From the NCBI GenBank assembly GCA_019635575.1, contig JAHBZF010000001.1, forward strand, positions 1 to 64,000: a DNA stretch of 64,000 nucleotides. Reading direction: 5' to 3'. Under the pieces are notes generated by a model. It did no database searches. It was given only the letters and a program-made list of their open reading frames with translations, and was not told the origin of the DNA. The position numbers and the translations under genes are program-made. The DNA comes from Pseudolabrys sp. (GTDB lineage Bacteria > Pseudomonadota > Alphaproteobacteria > Rhizobiales > Xanthobacteraceae). Positions 17,898 through 27,710 of the stretch are shown one piece after another (positions within the stretch are counted from its first letter, which is position 1; each line of letters opens with the position of its first letter).

Positions 17898-18865
17898 CGC
17901 GCCGCCTCGGCCTCGACCTGTACCAATGCTTTCGCCACCTCGCCGACCGACGGCACCAGCCCCTGCGCGCCGACCACCGCCAGCGGCGCCGTCCCGACCG
18001 GCCCGGTGAGCGCAGGCACGCTGCCAGTGAAGATCGCCACCAGCGGCACGTTCAGCGCGGCGGCGAGATGCACCAGCCCGGTATCGACGCCGACGACGAA
18101 GCGCGCGCCGGCCAGCATCGCCGCCACCGCATCGAGCGGCTGACGCGCCGGCACGCGCGCGCCGGGGATCGCCGCTGCCAGCCGCTCGGCGCGGTCGCGC
18201 TCGCGATCGTTGCCCCACGGCAGCAACACCTCGATGCCGCGCGTGGCGATCTGGCCGCCGAGCGCGATCCAGTTCGCCTCGGGCCACTCCTTGCCGACCT
18301 GCGCGGTCGCATGCAGCAGCACGGCGTAATTACCCGGCGTCTGCGCAACCCGCTCCTGCAAGCCGTAGTCCGGCGGAAACCGCATCGTGTAGCCGAGCGC
18401 GAGCGCGGTCAGCACGCGGTTGCGCTCGATCGCATGGAGCTGCCGCCCGACCCGGAACGTCTTGTCGTAGAACCACGCCGCCACACGCTCGCGCACGCTC
18501 GCGGTGTCGTAGCCGTAACGCGTGCCGCGCGCGGCCCTTGCGATCAGCGCCGTGCGCGCCAGTCCCTGCGTGTCGATCACCGCATCGTAGGCACGCGCCC
18601 GCAGCGTCGCACGAAACGCGCCGATCTCGCGCCACGTCGCTGCCGCGAACGGCGCACGGCGCCAGCGCCGCGACGCCACCGGGATCACGGCGTTCACCCC
18701 CGGATGCAGCCGCGCCAGCGGCGCGAATGCCTCTTCCACCACCCAGGCGATATGCGCGTCGGGGTACTGCCGCCGCGCTTCGGTCACGGCCGGCATGTGG
18801 TGGATCACGTCGCCCAGCGACGAGGTCTTGATGAACAGGATGTCGGTCATTCGCATCCCTGTCAT
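17894..18865 (-). CDS. waaC: LPS heptosyltransferase I (GT9)
   Basis: A GT9 enzyme of up to 323 residues that matches WaaC closely: LFIKTSSLGDVIHHMPA (10-26), WVVEEAFAPL, VIPVASRRWRR, YDAVIDTQGLARTAL and the ADP-heptose motif GVDTGLVHLAAALNVP (about 264-279). It adds the first heptose to Kdo2-lipid A at the inner leaflet. Three in-frame ATGs (codons 1, 4 and 6) make the exact start uncertain; the conserved region begins at about residue 8. It converges on gmhB with overlapping stops and diverges from galE. Confidence 0.93.
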   Translation of the reverse strand: MTGMRMTDILFIKTSSLGDVIHHMPAVTEARRQYPDAHIAWVVEEAFAPLARLHPGVNAVIPVASRRWRRAPFAAATWREIGAFRATLRARAYDAVIDTQGLARTALIARAARGTRYGYDTASVRERVAAWFYDKTFRVGRQLHAIERNRVLTALALGYTMRFPPDYGLQERVAQTPGNYAVLLHATAQVGKEWPEANWIALGGQIATRGIEVLLPWGNDRERDRAERLAAAIPGARVPARQPLDAVAAMLAGARFVVGVDTGLVHLAAALNVPLVAIFTGSVPALTGPVGTAPLAVVGAQGLVPSVGEVAKALVQVEAEAAR

Positions 18866-18983
18866 ATACGTCCTGTTAAGGATGTCGAACGCAATTCGGC
18901 AGGCACTCCGGCGGACTGGCCATCACTAACCCGACATTTATATCGCGGCCCCTAGCGTCATCCCGATATTCACGCGCGAGGGG

Positions 18984-20009
18984 ATGCGGACCATGACCGT
19001 CCTGGTGACCGGCGGCGCCGGCTATATCGGCAGCCACACAGTGCACGAGCTCACCGATGCGGGCGAGCCGGTCGTCGTCCTCGACAATCTGAGCACCGGT
19101 TTCCGCTTCGCCCTGCCGTCGGGCGTGCCGCTGATCGTCGGCGAGGCGGGCAACCAGGCGCTGGTCGGCTCGCTGATCGACCGCCACAAGGTCGATTCCG
19201 TCATCCATTTCGCCGGCTCCATCGTCGTGCCGGAATCGGTTGCCGATCCGCTCGGCTATTATCTCAACAACACCGTCACCTCGCGTGCGCTGATCGAGAC
19301 CGCGGTGAAGCACGGCGTCAAGAATTTCGTGTTCTCGTCCACCGCCGCCGTCTACGGCGAGCAGGACAATGCGCCGGTGAGCGAAGATGCCGCGAAGGCA
19401 CCGCTGTCACCTTACGGCTGGTCCAAACTGATGACCGAGGTGATGCTGCGCGACGTCACCCGCGCGCATGGCCTCAAGCACACGATCCTGCGCTACTTCA
19501 ATGTCGCGGGCGCCGACCCGAAGCTGCGCACCGGCCAGTCGACGCCGGCGGCGACGCATCTCATCAAGCTCGCCGCGCAGGCGGCAATCGGGCTGCGCCC
19601 CGAACTCAAGGTGTTCGGCACCGACTATCCGACGCCGGACGGCACCTGCATCCGCGACTATATCCACGTCACGGATCTCGCACGCGCGCACTGGGCGGCG
19701 CTGCGAAATCTGCGCGCCGGCGGCGCCAGCGACACCTTCAACTGCGGCTATGGCCGCGGCTCGTCGGTGCTGGAGGTGATCGAGGCGATCCGACGCGTCA
19801 GCGGGCTCGCGGTCGATGTGGATTATGTCGGCCGCCGCGCCGGCGATGCCGCGAGTCTCGTCGCCGACACCACCCGCATCCGCGCGACGCTGGACTGGGA
19901 GCCGCAATACGAGAACCTCGACACCATCGTCTCGCATGCGCTGGCGTGGGAAATCCGTCTGGCCGCCGATCCGGAAGACCCGCGCGGCGAGGCCACCGCC
20001 GCCGCCTGA
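18984..20009 (+). CDS. galE: UDP-glucose 4-epimerase
   Basis: A 341-residue extended SDR with VTGGAGYIGSHTVHEL (7-22), FAGSIVVPES, FSSTAAVYGE (Ser/Thr of the catalytic triad, about 114-123) and YGWSK (about 142-146). It interconverts UDP-glucose and UDP-galactose for LPS and exopolysaccharide. The order of motifs and the RYFNVAGAD segment are those of GalE rather than of a dTDP-glucose dehydratase. The translation start may be codon 1 or codon 4 (ATG at 18993). It precedes an ABC exporter gene; a G-rich/C-rich hairpin near 20055-20073 lies in the gap. Confidence 0.93.
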   Translation: MRTMTVLVTGGAGYIGSHTVHELTDAGEPVVVLDNLSTGFRFALPSGVPLIVGEAGNQALVGSLIDRHKVDSVIHFAGSIVVPESVADPLGYYLNNTVTSRALIETAVKHGVKNFVFSSTAAVYGEQDNAPVSEDAAKAPLSPYGWSKLMTEVMLRDVTRAHGLKHTILRYFNVAGADPKLRTGQSTPAATHLIKLAAQAAIGLRPELKVFGTDYPTPDGTCIRDYIHVTDLARAHWAALRNLRAGGASDTFNCGYGRGSSVLEVIEAIRRVSGLAVDVDYVGRRAGDAASLVADTTRIRATLDWEPQYENLDTIVSHALAWEIRLAADPEDPRGEATAAA

Positions 20010-20123
20010 CGACCCAGGCAAATCCCCAGGCCAACTTGAAAAATCCCATCCGGGGGGGCATGTAGCCCCCACCGGCCGCGCCGGATTAACCCTTTCCGAC
20101 CCCGGTTCCGGACGCGAGACCTC

Positions 20124-21950
<1,827 letters not shown>

Positions 21951-22064
21951 TCAACCGCCCGAGATACGGGCCAGCCGAGCCGGGGTTCGCGCCTCAATCC
22001 CCGCCTCTGTACGCCTGCGGCAAAATGCGTTACCGGAAGCTCCTCCTGCTCTTTCAGCGAACAG

Positions 22065-22778
22065 ATGGTCATGAGCAACAACAAGCAATACGTCATTCCG
22101 CAGCCGCCGCAGCCCTATATCGAGGTCGCGGGCTCGAGCGAGGTGTTCCCGGTGCGCCGCATCTGGTGCGTCGGCCGCAACTACATCGAGCACATCCGCG
22201 AAATGGGCCAGGACGAACGCGCGCCGCCGTTCTTCTTCGCCAAACCCGCGGACGCCATCGTCCATGACGGCCAGACCGTGCCGTATCCGTCGCTGACCAA
22301 GGACATGCACCACGAGGTCGAACTCGTCGTCGCGTTGAAGTCGGGCGGGCGGAACATCCCGGTCTCCAAGGCCAACGACACCGTCTATGGCTATGCGGTC
22401 GGCATCGACCTCACCCGCCGCGATTTGCAGATCGCCTCGCGCGACATCAAGCGTCCGTGGGAAGTCGGCAAGGCGTTCGACGGATCGGCACCGTGCGGCC
22501 CGATCATGCCGGCGAGCAAAATCGGCCACCCGACCAAGGGCAAGATCACCCTCAAGGTGAACGGCAAGATCCGCCAGGACGGCGACCTCAACCAGCTCAT
22601 CTGGAACATCCCCGAGACGATTTCCAAGCTCTCGGAGATGGTGGCGCTCGAAGCCGGCGACATCATCATGACCGGCACCCCGGCCGGCGTCGCCGCCACC
22701 GTGGCCGGCGACAAGATCGAATGCGAATGCGAGGGCGTCGGCAAGCTGACCGTCACCATCGGCCAGCCGCTCAAATAA
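22065..22778 (+). CDS. Fumarylacetoacetate hydrolase family protein
   Basis: A 237-residue FAH-fold enzyme. The metal site HHEVELVV (about 82-89) supplies two Glu, GIDLTRRDLQ supplies the Asp, and KPWEVGKAFDGSAP-like and TGTPAGVA segments complete the family core. Members include acylpyruvases, 5-carboxymethyl-2-hydroxymuconate isomerases and oxaloacetate decarboxylases; length and the FFFAKPADA segment fit the short acylpyruvase/isomerase type. It stands alone, followed by a strong terminator. A link to the aromatic genes at 31-41 kb is possible but not shown. Confidence 0.88.
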   Translation: MVMSNNKQYVIPQPPQPYIEVAGSSEVFPVRRIWCVGRNYIEHIREMGQDERAPPFFFAKPADAIVHDGQTVPYPSLTKDMHHEVELVVALKSGGRNIPVSKANDTVYGYAVGIDLTRRDLQIASRDIKRPWEVGKAFDGSAPCGPIMPASKIGHPTKGKITLKVNGKIRQDGDLNQLIWNIPETISKLSEMVALEAGDIIMTGTPAGVAATVAGDKIECECEGVGKLTVTIGQPLK

Positions 22779-22800
22779 GCGGCAGACACATCCCTTCGAC

Positions 22801-22830
22801 AAAGCCCGCCTTCACCGGCGGGCTTTTTGT
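22801..22830 (+). terminator. Rho-independent terminator
   Basis: Ten-base arms AAAGCCCGCC / GGCGGGCTTT with a TTCACC loop, followed by a T run, 22 bp after the FAH-family stop codon. Confidence 0.92.
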
Positions 22831-22924
22831 TTGTGCAGCCGGCGGCAGGAAGCGGCAGGAACCGGAACCCGGACGCGCCGTTAACGAACCGGTAACCGGC
22901 GCAGGCCGACATTGGGGATACCGC

Positions 22925-23176
22925 ATGAAGGACGCCACCATGACGCTCGCGACTCACGACGATCTTCTGCCGTATCACGAGTCGCCGCCGCTCGCCGGCT
23001 ACGTCCGGCCGCGGCAATCGGCCGATCTGGCATCGACCATGGCCGAGCGCATCATGGCGTTCCATCCGGCGTCCGACGCCGAAGCGCTGAAGCTGTTGCG
23101 CGCCAGCTTTCCCAATTCGCCACTCAGCCTGCGGGTGACGGCGCTCGACTTCCTCAACCGTCGCCGCGCGCGCTGA
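22925..23176 (+). CDS. Small conserved-type hypothetical protein
   Basis: An 83-residue soluble protein of unknown function. It has no signal peptide; the N-terminal half is polar and the C-terminal half (MAFHPASDAEALKLLRASFP, then SLRVTALDFLNRRR) is predicted helical and basic at the end. Codon use is typical of the chromosome. The start could be the ATG at 22925 or one at 22940. It sits alone after the terminator at 22801-22830. Real-gene status rests on coding character only. Confidence 0.6.
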   Translation: MKDATMTLATHDDLLPYHESPPLAGYVRPRQSADLASTMAERIMAFHPASDAEALKLLRASFPNSPLSLRVTALDFLNRRRAR

Positions 23177-23395
23177 TCGCCTGACGCCTCTCTCCCGTTA
23201 GAGTCGCGCCGCGCCGCGTGTGCGCGCCTGTTCACGCGCGCCGCAGTCAATGCAGCACATATTGACGCCGTAAAATCAGCGCACGATATCGTAAAGTCAC
23301 GCCACCAGAGTACGGCATTACGAAAGCGTAAGCTGCACGCGCGCCGCGAATGCGACAGGTTGCCCGCGGGGGGACACGACCGAGCGAGAGCGCAT

Positions 23396-24241
23396 GTGCT
23401 GCTTCACGCGCCGCTGACGCAATCCACCCGCTACTACCTGCATCGTGCACGCGCTTATCTCGGCTTTGCGCTCGACCGCTATCGCAATCCGGACGCCGCC
23501 AACTTCTATTCCGCGATCAGCACCAGCGCCAATGCGCCGAACGCACATATCGACGCGCTGCCGGACCATAAACTGATCTACGTCAGCGTGCCGAAAAGCG
23601 CCTCGACCTCGATCAAGATGCTTCTCAGCCACCTCATCGGCCGTCATCCGTCGCCGGATCAGGTGCATCGGCGCAGCATCAGCGGCCTTGCGTCGCCGTT
23701 CGAGATCGGCCCGGCGAGATTCCACCGTCTCGTCACCGATCCGGCGACGCTGCGCTTCACCTTCGTTCGCAATCCATACGACCGGCTGGTGTCGGCCTGG
23801 GCCGACAAATTTCAGGGCCGGCCGCTGCAACCGGGCAACGCCTTCATCGACCAGTATCTCGCGCTGCGCCCGCTGGTCGATCCGACCTTGCCGGGCGAAG
23901 GCCTGGACGAACTCGACTTCGCCGACTTCATCATCTATGCCGCCGAAACCGCCGCGTGCCGGATCGACGCGCACTGGCAGGTGCAGGACGATATCGTGAC
24001 GATGCCCGGCCTCGCCTACGATCTGATCGGCCGCGTCGAGACATTCGCGCATGACATCGTGCCGGTACTCGACCATATCGGCGCCGATACTGCCTTGCGG
24101 CAGAATGCGCGGATTCCGTTGCGAACATCGACGCACGTCTCATGGCAGGACTACTACACGCCGGATCTCGCGCGGCGCGTGCGGCGCGCCTATGAGCGCG
24201 ATTTCGACCGGTTCGGCTATCGGTTCGCGCTGTTTTCCTAG
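23396..24241 (+). CDS. Sulfotransferase family 2 protein
   Basis: A cytosolic sulfotransferase of about 281 residues. The 5-prime PAPS-binding loop is YVSVPKSASTSIK (about 62-74) and the 3-prime phosphate site is RFTFVRNPYDRLVSAW (about 121-136). Members transfer sulfate from PAPS to carbohydrates; here it may sulfate a surface glycan or Nod-factor-like lipid. The GTG at 23396 has a GAGAG ribosome site 5 bp upstream and is preferred to a TTG at 23360. Its stop overlaps the convergent livF gene by 4 bp. The long upstream region carries three similar 13-bp direct repeats (see findings). Confidence 0.82.
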   Translation: MLLHAPLTQSTRYYLHRARAYLGFALDRYRNPDAANFYSAISTSANAPNAHIDALPDHKLIYVSVPKSASTSIKMLLSHLIGRHPSPDQVHRRSISGLASPFEIGPARFHRLVTDPATLRFTFVRNPYDRLVSAWADKFQGRPLQPGNAFIDQYLALRPLVDPTLPGEGLDELDFADFIIYAAETAACRIDAHWQVQDDIVTMPGLAYDLIGRVETFAHDIVPVLDHIGADTALRQNARIPLRTSTHVSWQDYYTPDLARRVRRAYERDFDRFGYRFALFS

Positions 24242-24942
24242 AGACCGAGATAGGCCTGACGCACGCGGTCATCCGCCAGCAATTCGTCGCCGCGGCCGGT
24301 CAGCGTGATCCGGCCGTTCTCCAGCACATAAGCGCGCTGCGCGAGCTTGAGCGAGACCGCGACGTTCTGCTCGACCAGCAGGCATGTCAGCCCGTCGCGA
24401 TTAAGATCGGCCACCGTTTGTAGCACCGCCTGCACCACAGCCGGCGCGAGACCGAGCGACGGCTCGTCGAACATCACAAGTTCCGGCTCGCCCATCAGGC
24501 AACGGCCGATCGCCAGCATCTGCTGCTCGCCGCCGGACAGGGTCCCCGCCGCCTGGCTGCGCCGCTCGGCGAGTCGCGGAAACATCGCGAACACCCGCTC
24601 GAGGTTGCGCGTCTTGGCCGCCCGCGCGCGCGGCAGCATCGCGCCCATGGCGAGGTTTTCAAGCACGCTCAAGGTCGGAAACACCTGCCGGCCTTCCGCC
24701 ACCTGACCGATGCCGAGATTGCAGACCTGATGGCTCGGCCGCCCGCCGATCTCCGTACCGTTGAACACGATGCGGCCGCGCGAGGGCTTGTGCATGCCGG
24801 CGATGGTGCGGATCAGAGAGGTTTTCCCGGCGCCGTTGGCGCCGACGATGGCGACGATCTCGCCGCGCGCGATCTCGAGCGCAACGCCGTCAAGTGCCTG
24901 CGCGTCGCCGTGAAACACATCGAGGTCGCTGACGGAGAGCAT
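24238..24942 (-). CDS. livF: Branched-chain amino acid-type ABC transporter ATPase LivF
   Basis: A 234-residue ATPase with Walker A GANGAGKTS (34-42), signature LSGGEQQM (about 137-144) and Walker B LVMFDEPSLGLAP. The GVAxG/AYVLENGRI C-terminus is that of LivF. It energises uptake with LivG. The ATG at 24942 overlaps the livG stop by one base (TGATG). It is the last gene of livK-livH-livM-livG-livF. This HAAT class transports branched-chain amino acids, but also amides, urea and aromatic acids, so the substrate is open. Confidence 0.92.
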   Translation of the reverse strand: MLSVSDLDVFHGDAQALDGVALEIARGEIVAIVGANGAGKTSLIRTIAGMHKPSRGRIVFNGTEIGGRPSHQVCNLGIGQVAEGRQVFPTLSVLENLAMGAMLPRARAAKTRNLERVFAMFPRLAERRSQAAGTLSGGEQQMLAIGRCLMGEPELVMFDEPSLGLAPAVVQAVLQTVADLNRDGLTCLLVEQNVAVSLKLAQRAYVLENGRITLTGRGDELLADDRVRQAYLGL

Positions 24943-25685
24943 CAGTGCACCGCCTCCGCGCCGAGATAGGACTGGATCACTGCCGGATCGCGCACCACCT
25001 GTTGCGGTGAGCCTTCGGCAATGGTCGCGCCGTGATGCAGCACCAGAATATGCGAGGCGAGCGCCATCACCGCGCGCATCACGTGCTCGATCAGCAGGAT
25101 CGTCAGTCCGGTTTCGCGGTTGAGGTCGCGCAGGATTCCCACCATGCGGTCGGTCTCGGTCGGCCGCAGCCCGGCCATCACCTCGTCGAGCAACAGGAGC
25201 TTCGGATCGGTCGCGAGCGCGCGCGCCACCTCGAGCCGCTTGCGATCCGGCAAGGTCAGCGCACCGGCTTTCTGCGTACGCTTGTCGAACAGATCGAGAC
25301 GGCGCAGCACCGCATGGGCGTGGTCGCGCGCGGTGTCGACATCCGGGCGGCGCAGCAGCGCACCGACCACCACGTTGTCCTCGACCGTGAGGCCGGGGAA
25401 TGGCTTGACGATCTGGAAGGTACGGCCGACGCCGCGACGGCACACCTGATCGGGCGGCAAGCCGCCGATGGCGTCGCCGTCGAAGGTGATGCTGCCGCTG
25501 TCCGGCGCGAACACGCCGGCGATCAGGTTGAACAGCGTGGTCTTGCCGGCGCCGTTCGGACCGATCACCGCGAAGATCTCGCCCGGCGGCACCGAGAACG
25601 ACACACGATCCACGGCGAGCAGGCCGGTAAAGCGACGGCTAACGCCCTCGACTTTCAGCAACGGCGCGGTCCCGCTTCCGGTCAT
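24942..25685 (-). CDS. livG: Branched-chain amino acid-type ABC transporter ATPase LivG
   Basis: A 247-residue ATPase with Walker A GPNGAGKTTL (about 41-50) and Walker B LLLLDEVMAGLRPTE; the MAGL after Walker B is typical of LivG. The ABC signature reads ALTLPDRKRLEVA rather than LSGGQ, a normal feature of LivG and not a defect. It is coupled on both sides: 4-bp overlap with livM, one-base overlap with livF. Confidence 0.92.
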   Translation of the reverse strand: MTGSGTAPLLKVEGVSRRFTGLLAVDRVSFSVPPGEIFAVIGPNGAGKTTLFNLIAGVFAPDSGSITFDGDAIGGLPPDQVCRRGVGRTFQIVKPFPGLTVEDNVVVGALLRRPDVDTARDHAHAVLRRLDLFDKRTQKAGALTLPDRKRLEVARALATDPKLLLLDEVMAGLRPTETDRMVGILRDLNRETGLTILLIEHVMRAVMALASHILVLHHGATIAEGSPQQVVRDPAVIQSYLGAEAVH

Positions 25686-26683
25686 GGCTTGCGCTCCGTG
25701 ACCTTGAGCTTACGCGCGACCCACGGCCACACCCCGTCCGGCAGCGCGACCACGACGAACAGCAGACAGATGCCGTAGAAAACCGCCTTTGCGCCCGGCA
25801 CATCGAGGCCAAGCCAAGACAGCAGTTCGTGCATGGATTCCGACAGACCGGTCAGCAGGAACGCGCCGAGGATCGGGCCGAACAACGTGCCGACGCCGCC
25901 GATGATCGGACCGAGGATGATCTCGATCGAACGGCCCATATTGAACACCTGCTCGGGGAACAGGTTGTTGTAATAGAACGCGGTGAAGACACCTGCCGGC
26001 GCGGTCAGCCCGGCGGAAATCATCACCGCGATCATCTTGCAGCGGAACGTGTCGATGCCGAGCGCGCGCGCCGCATCCTCGTCCTCGCGGATCGCCTGCC
26101 AGAAATAGCCGAGCCGGCTGCGCAACAACCATCGGCACAGAAGCCACGCGCCGAGCGTCATCGCCAGGATGACGTAGTAAAACATCGTCGGATTGCCGCG
26201 CAGGTTGACGAGATCGTTGCTGGTGTATTGCGACACCGGCAGGAACAGACCGCCCGAACCGCCGACATAGCTGAAGTGATCGAAGCCGACGCGGGTGAAT
26301 TCGGCGAAGGCGATGGTCAGGATCGCGAAATAGACGCCGCCGACGCGGAAGCGAAAGGCCAGGAAGCCGATGATCGCACCGGCGATCACCGCCACCGGCA
26401 CCGCCACCAGCATGCCGATCCACGGTCCGATGCCGAAGCGCACGAACAGCGCCGCCGCGACGTAGCTCGCAAGCCCGACATAGAGCGCATGACCGAGCGA
26501 CAATTGCCCGGCGAAGCCCATCATCACGTTCCAGGCCTGCCCGGTGAACGCGAAATACAGGATCAGGATCAGAACGGTGAGCAGATAATCGTTGGCGAGG
26601 AACGGCGCGGCGAGCATCAGCGCCAGCAGCAGCACCAGCAGGACGGCGCCGCGTTTCGACAGCTCGGAGAACAGGCCGGTCAT
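25682..26683 (-). CDS. livM: Branched-chain amino acid-type ABC transporter permease LivM
   Basis: A 333-residue permease with about ten membrane helices. AWNVMMGFAGQLSLGHALY (about 50-68) is the LivM hallmark, and the region AIREDEDAARALGIDTFRCK (about 196-215) contains the EAA-type loop that contacts the ATPases. It overlaps livH and livG by 4 bp each. It forms the membrane channel with LivH. Confidence 0.92.
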   Translation of the reverse strand: MTGLFSELSKRGAVLLVLLLALMLAAPFLANDYLLTVLILILYFAFTGQAWNVMMGFAGQLSLGHALYVGLASYVAAALFVRFGIGPWIGMLVAVPVAVIAGAIIGFLAFRFRVGGVYFAILTIAFAEFTRVGFDHFSYVGGSGGLFLPVSQYTSNDLVNLRGNPTMFYYVILAMTLGAWLLCRWLLRSRLGYFWQAIREDEDAARALGIDTFRCKMIAVMISAGLTAPAGVFTAFYYNNLFPEQVFNMGRSIEIILGPIIGGVGTLFGPILGAFLLTGLSESMHELLSWLGLDVPGAKAVFYGICLLFVVVALPDGVWPWVARKLKVTERKP

Positions 26684-27555
26684 CGCTGCCGTTTCCCCAT
26701 GATGCCTTGCGGCCGCAACAGCAGGACCAGCACCAGCGCGGCGACGGCGAACATGCTTTTCGCCGACGGCGTGAAGAACAGCCCGGCCAGCGCCTCGGTC
26801 AACCCGATCAGCACGCCACCGAGCAGCGCGCCCGGCATCGAGCCGAGCCCGCCGATGATGACGATGATGAACGCCTGCAGCGTATAGGATGGCCCGAGCG
26901 CCGGCGTCACGTCGGTGATCAGCACCAGCACCGCGCCGGCCGCGCCGACGCAGGCCGCGCCGATGCCGAAGGTGAGCGCATAGAGCCGCTTGACGTCGAG
27001 ACCGACCACCAGCGCGCCGGTGTAGTTATCGGCGCAGGCGCGGATCGCCTGCCCGATCAAAGTGAAGCGGAAGAACGCGAACAGCACGAGCGCCACCAGC
27101 ACCGCCGCGAGCGCGGCATAAGCCTTGGTGGCGTCGATGATCAACTTCCCGACCTCGAAGGAATCGAACGAATAATCGGTCTGCACGCCGCGCGCATCCG
27201 GCCCGAAGATCATCAGCAGCACGTTGACGAGGATGATCGCCACCGCCACCAGCAGGATGAACTGGGTGTGCTCCGGCTTGTTGACGAAATCGTTGATCAG
27301 ACCGGCCTGCATCGCATAACCGAACGCGAACAGCAGCGCCGCGATCGGAATGAGCGACAGCAGCGGATCGATGCCGAACGCGGTGAAGGCGCTGAAAGCA
27401 AGAAACATCGCCACGGTCATCATCTCGCCGTGGGCGAAGTTGACGACGCGGATGACGCCGAAGATGACGGACAGGCCGAGCGCCATCAGCCCGTAGACAA
27501 GCCCGGTGAGGATGCCGCCGACGGCAACATTCAGGATGAGGTCGATCGGCGGCAT
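26680..27555 (-). CDS. livH: Branched-chain amino acid-type ABC transporter permease LivH
   Basis: A 291-residue permease with GLVYGLMALGLSVIFGVIRV (about 18-37) and NFAHGEMM, the standard LivH opening, and the ADNYTGALVVGLDVKRLYAL coupling loop (about 189-208). I start it at the ATG at 27555, which has AGGA 5 bp upstream; the open frame to 27600 adds a leader with no family similarity. A REP-like repeat separates it from livK, which may let the binding protein be made in excess. Confidence 0.92.
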   Translation of the reverse strand: MPPIDLILNVAVGGILTGLVYGLMALGLSVIFGVIRVVNFAHGEMMTVAMFLAFSAFTAFGIDPLLSLIPIAALLFAFGYAMQAGLINDFVNKPEHTQFILLVAVAIILVNVLLMIFGPDARGVQTDYSFDSFEVGKLIIDATKAYAALAAVLVALVLFAFFRFTLIGQAIRACADNYTGALVVGLDVKRLYALTFGIGAACVGAAGAVLVLITDVTPALGPSYTLQAFIIVIIGGLGSMPGALLGGVLIGLTEALAGLFFTPSAKSMFAVAALVLVLLLRPQGIMGKRQR

Positions 27556-27598
27556 CGTGTCCTGGGTTAAAGCGTGTTCGGCACACTCTCGCCCGTTC

Positions 27599-27654
27599 AC
27601 CCCCGCGAAAGCGGGGGTCCACTCTTAAGCGTGGATTCCCGCTTTCGCGGGAAT
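27599..27654. repeat. Double-hairpin palindromic repeat, copy B
   Basis: Two hairpins, ACCCCCGC / GCGGGGGT with loop GAAA (27599-27618) and ATTCCCGC / GCGGGAAT with loop TTTC (27635-27654), the same pair and order as at 11868-11944. The element sits inside the liv operon, between livH and livK. Confidence 0.85.
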
Positions 27655-27710
27655 GAGCGGGAGAGAAAGCTGTGCCAATTCGAATACAGCCTGCTTTAAA
27701 GACCGGCGGA

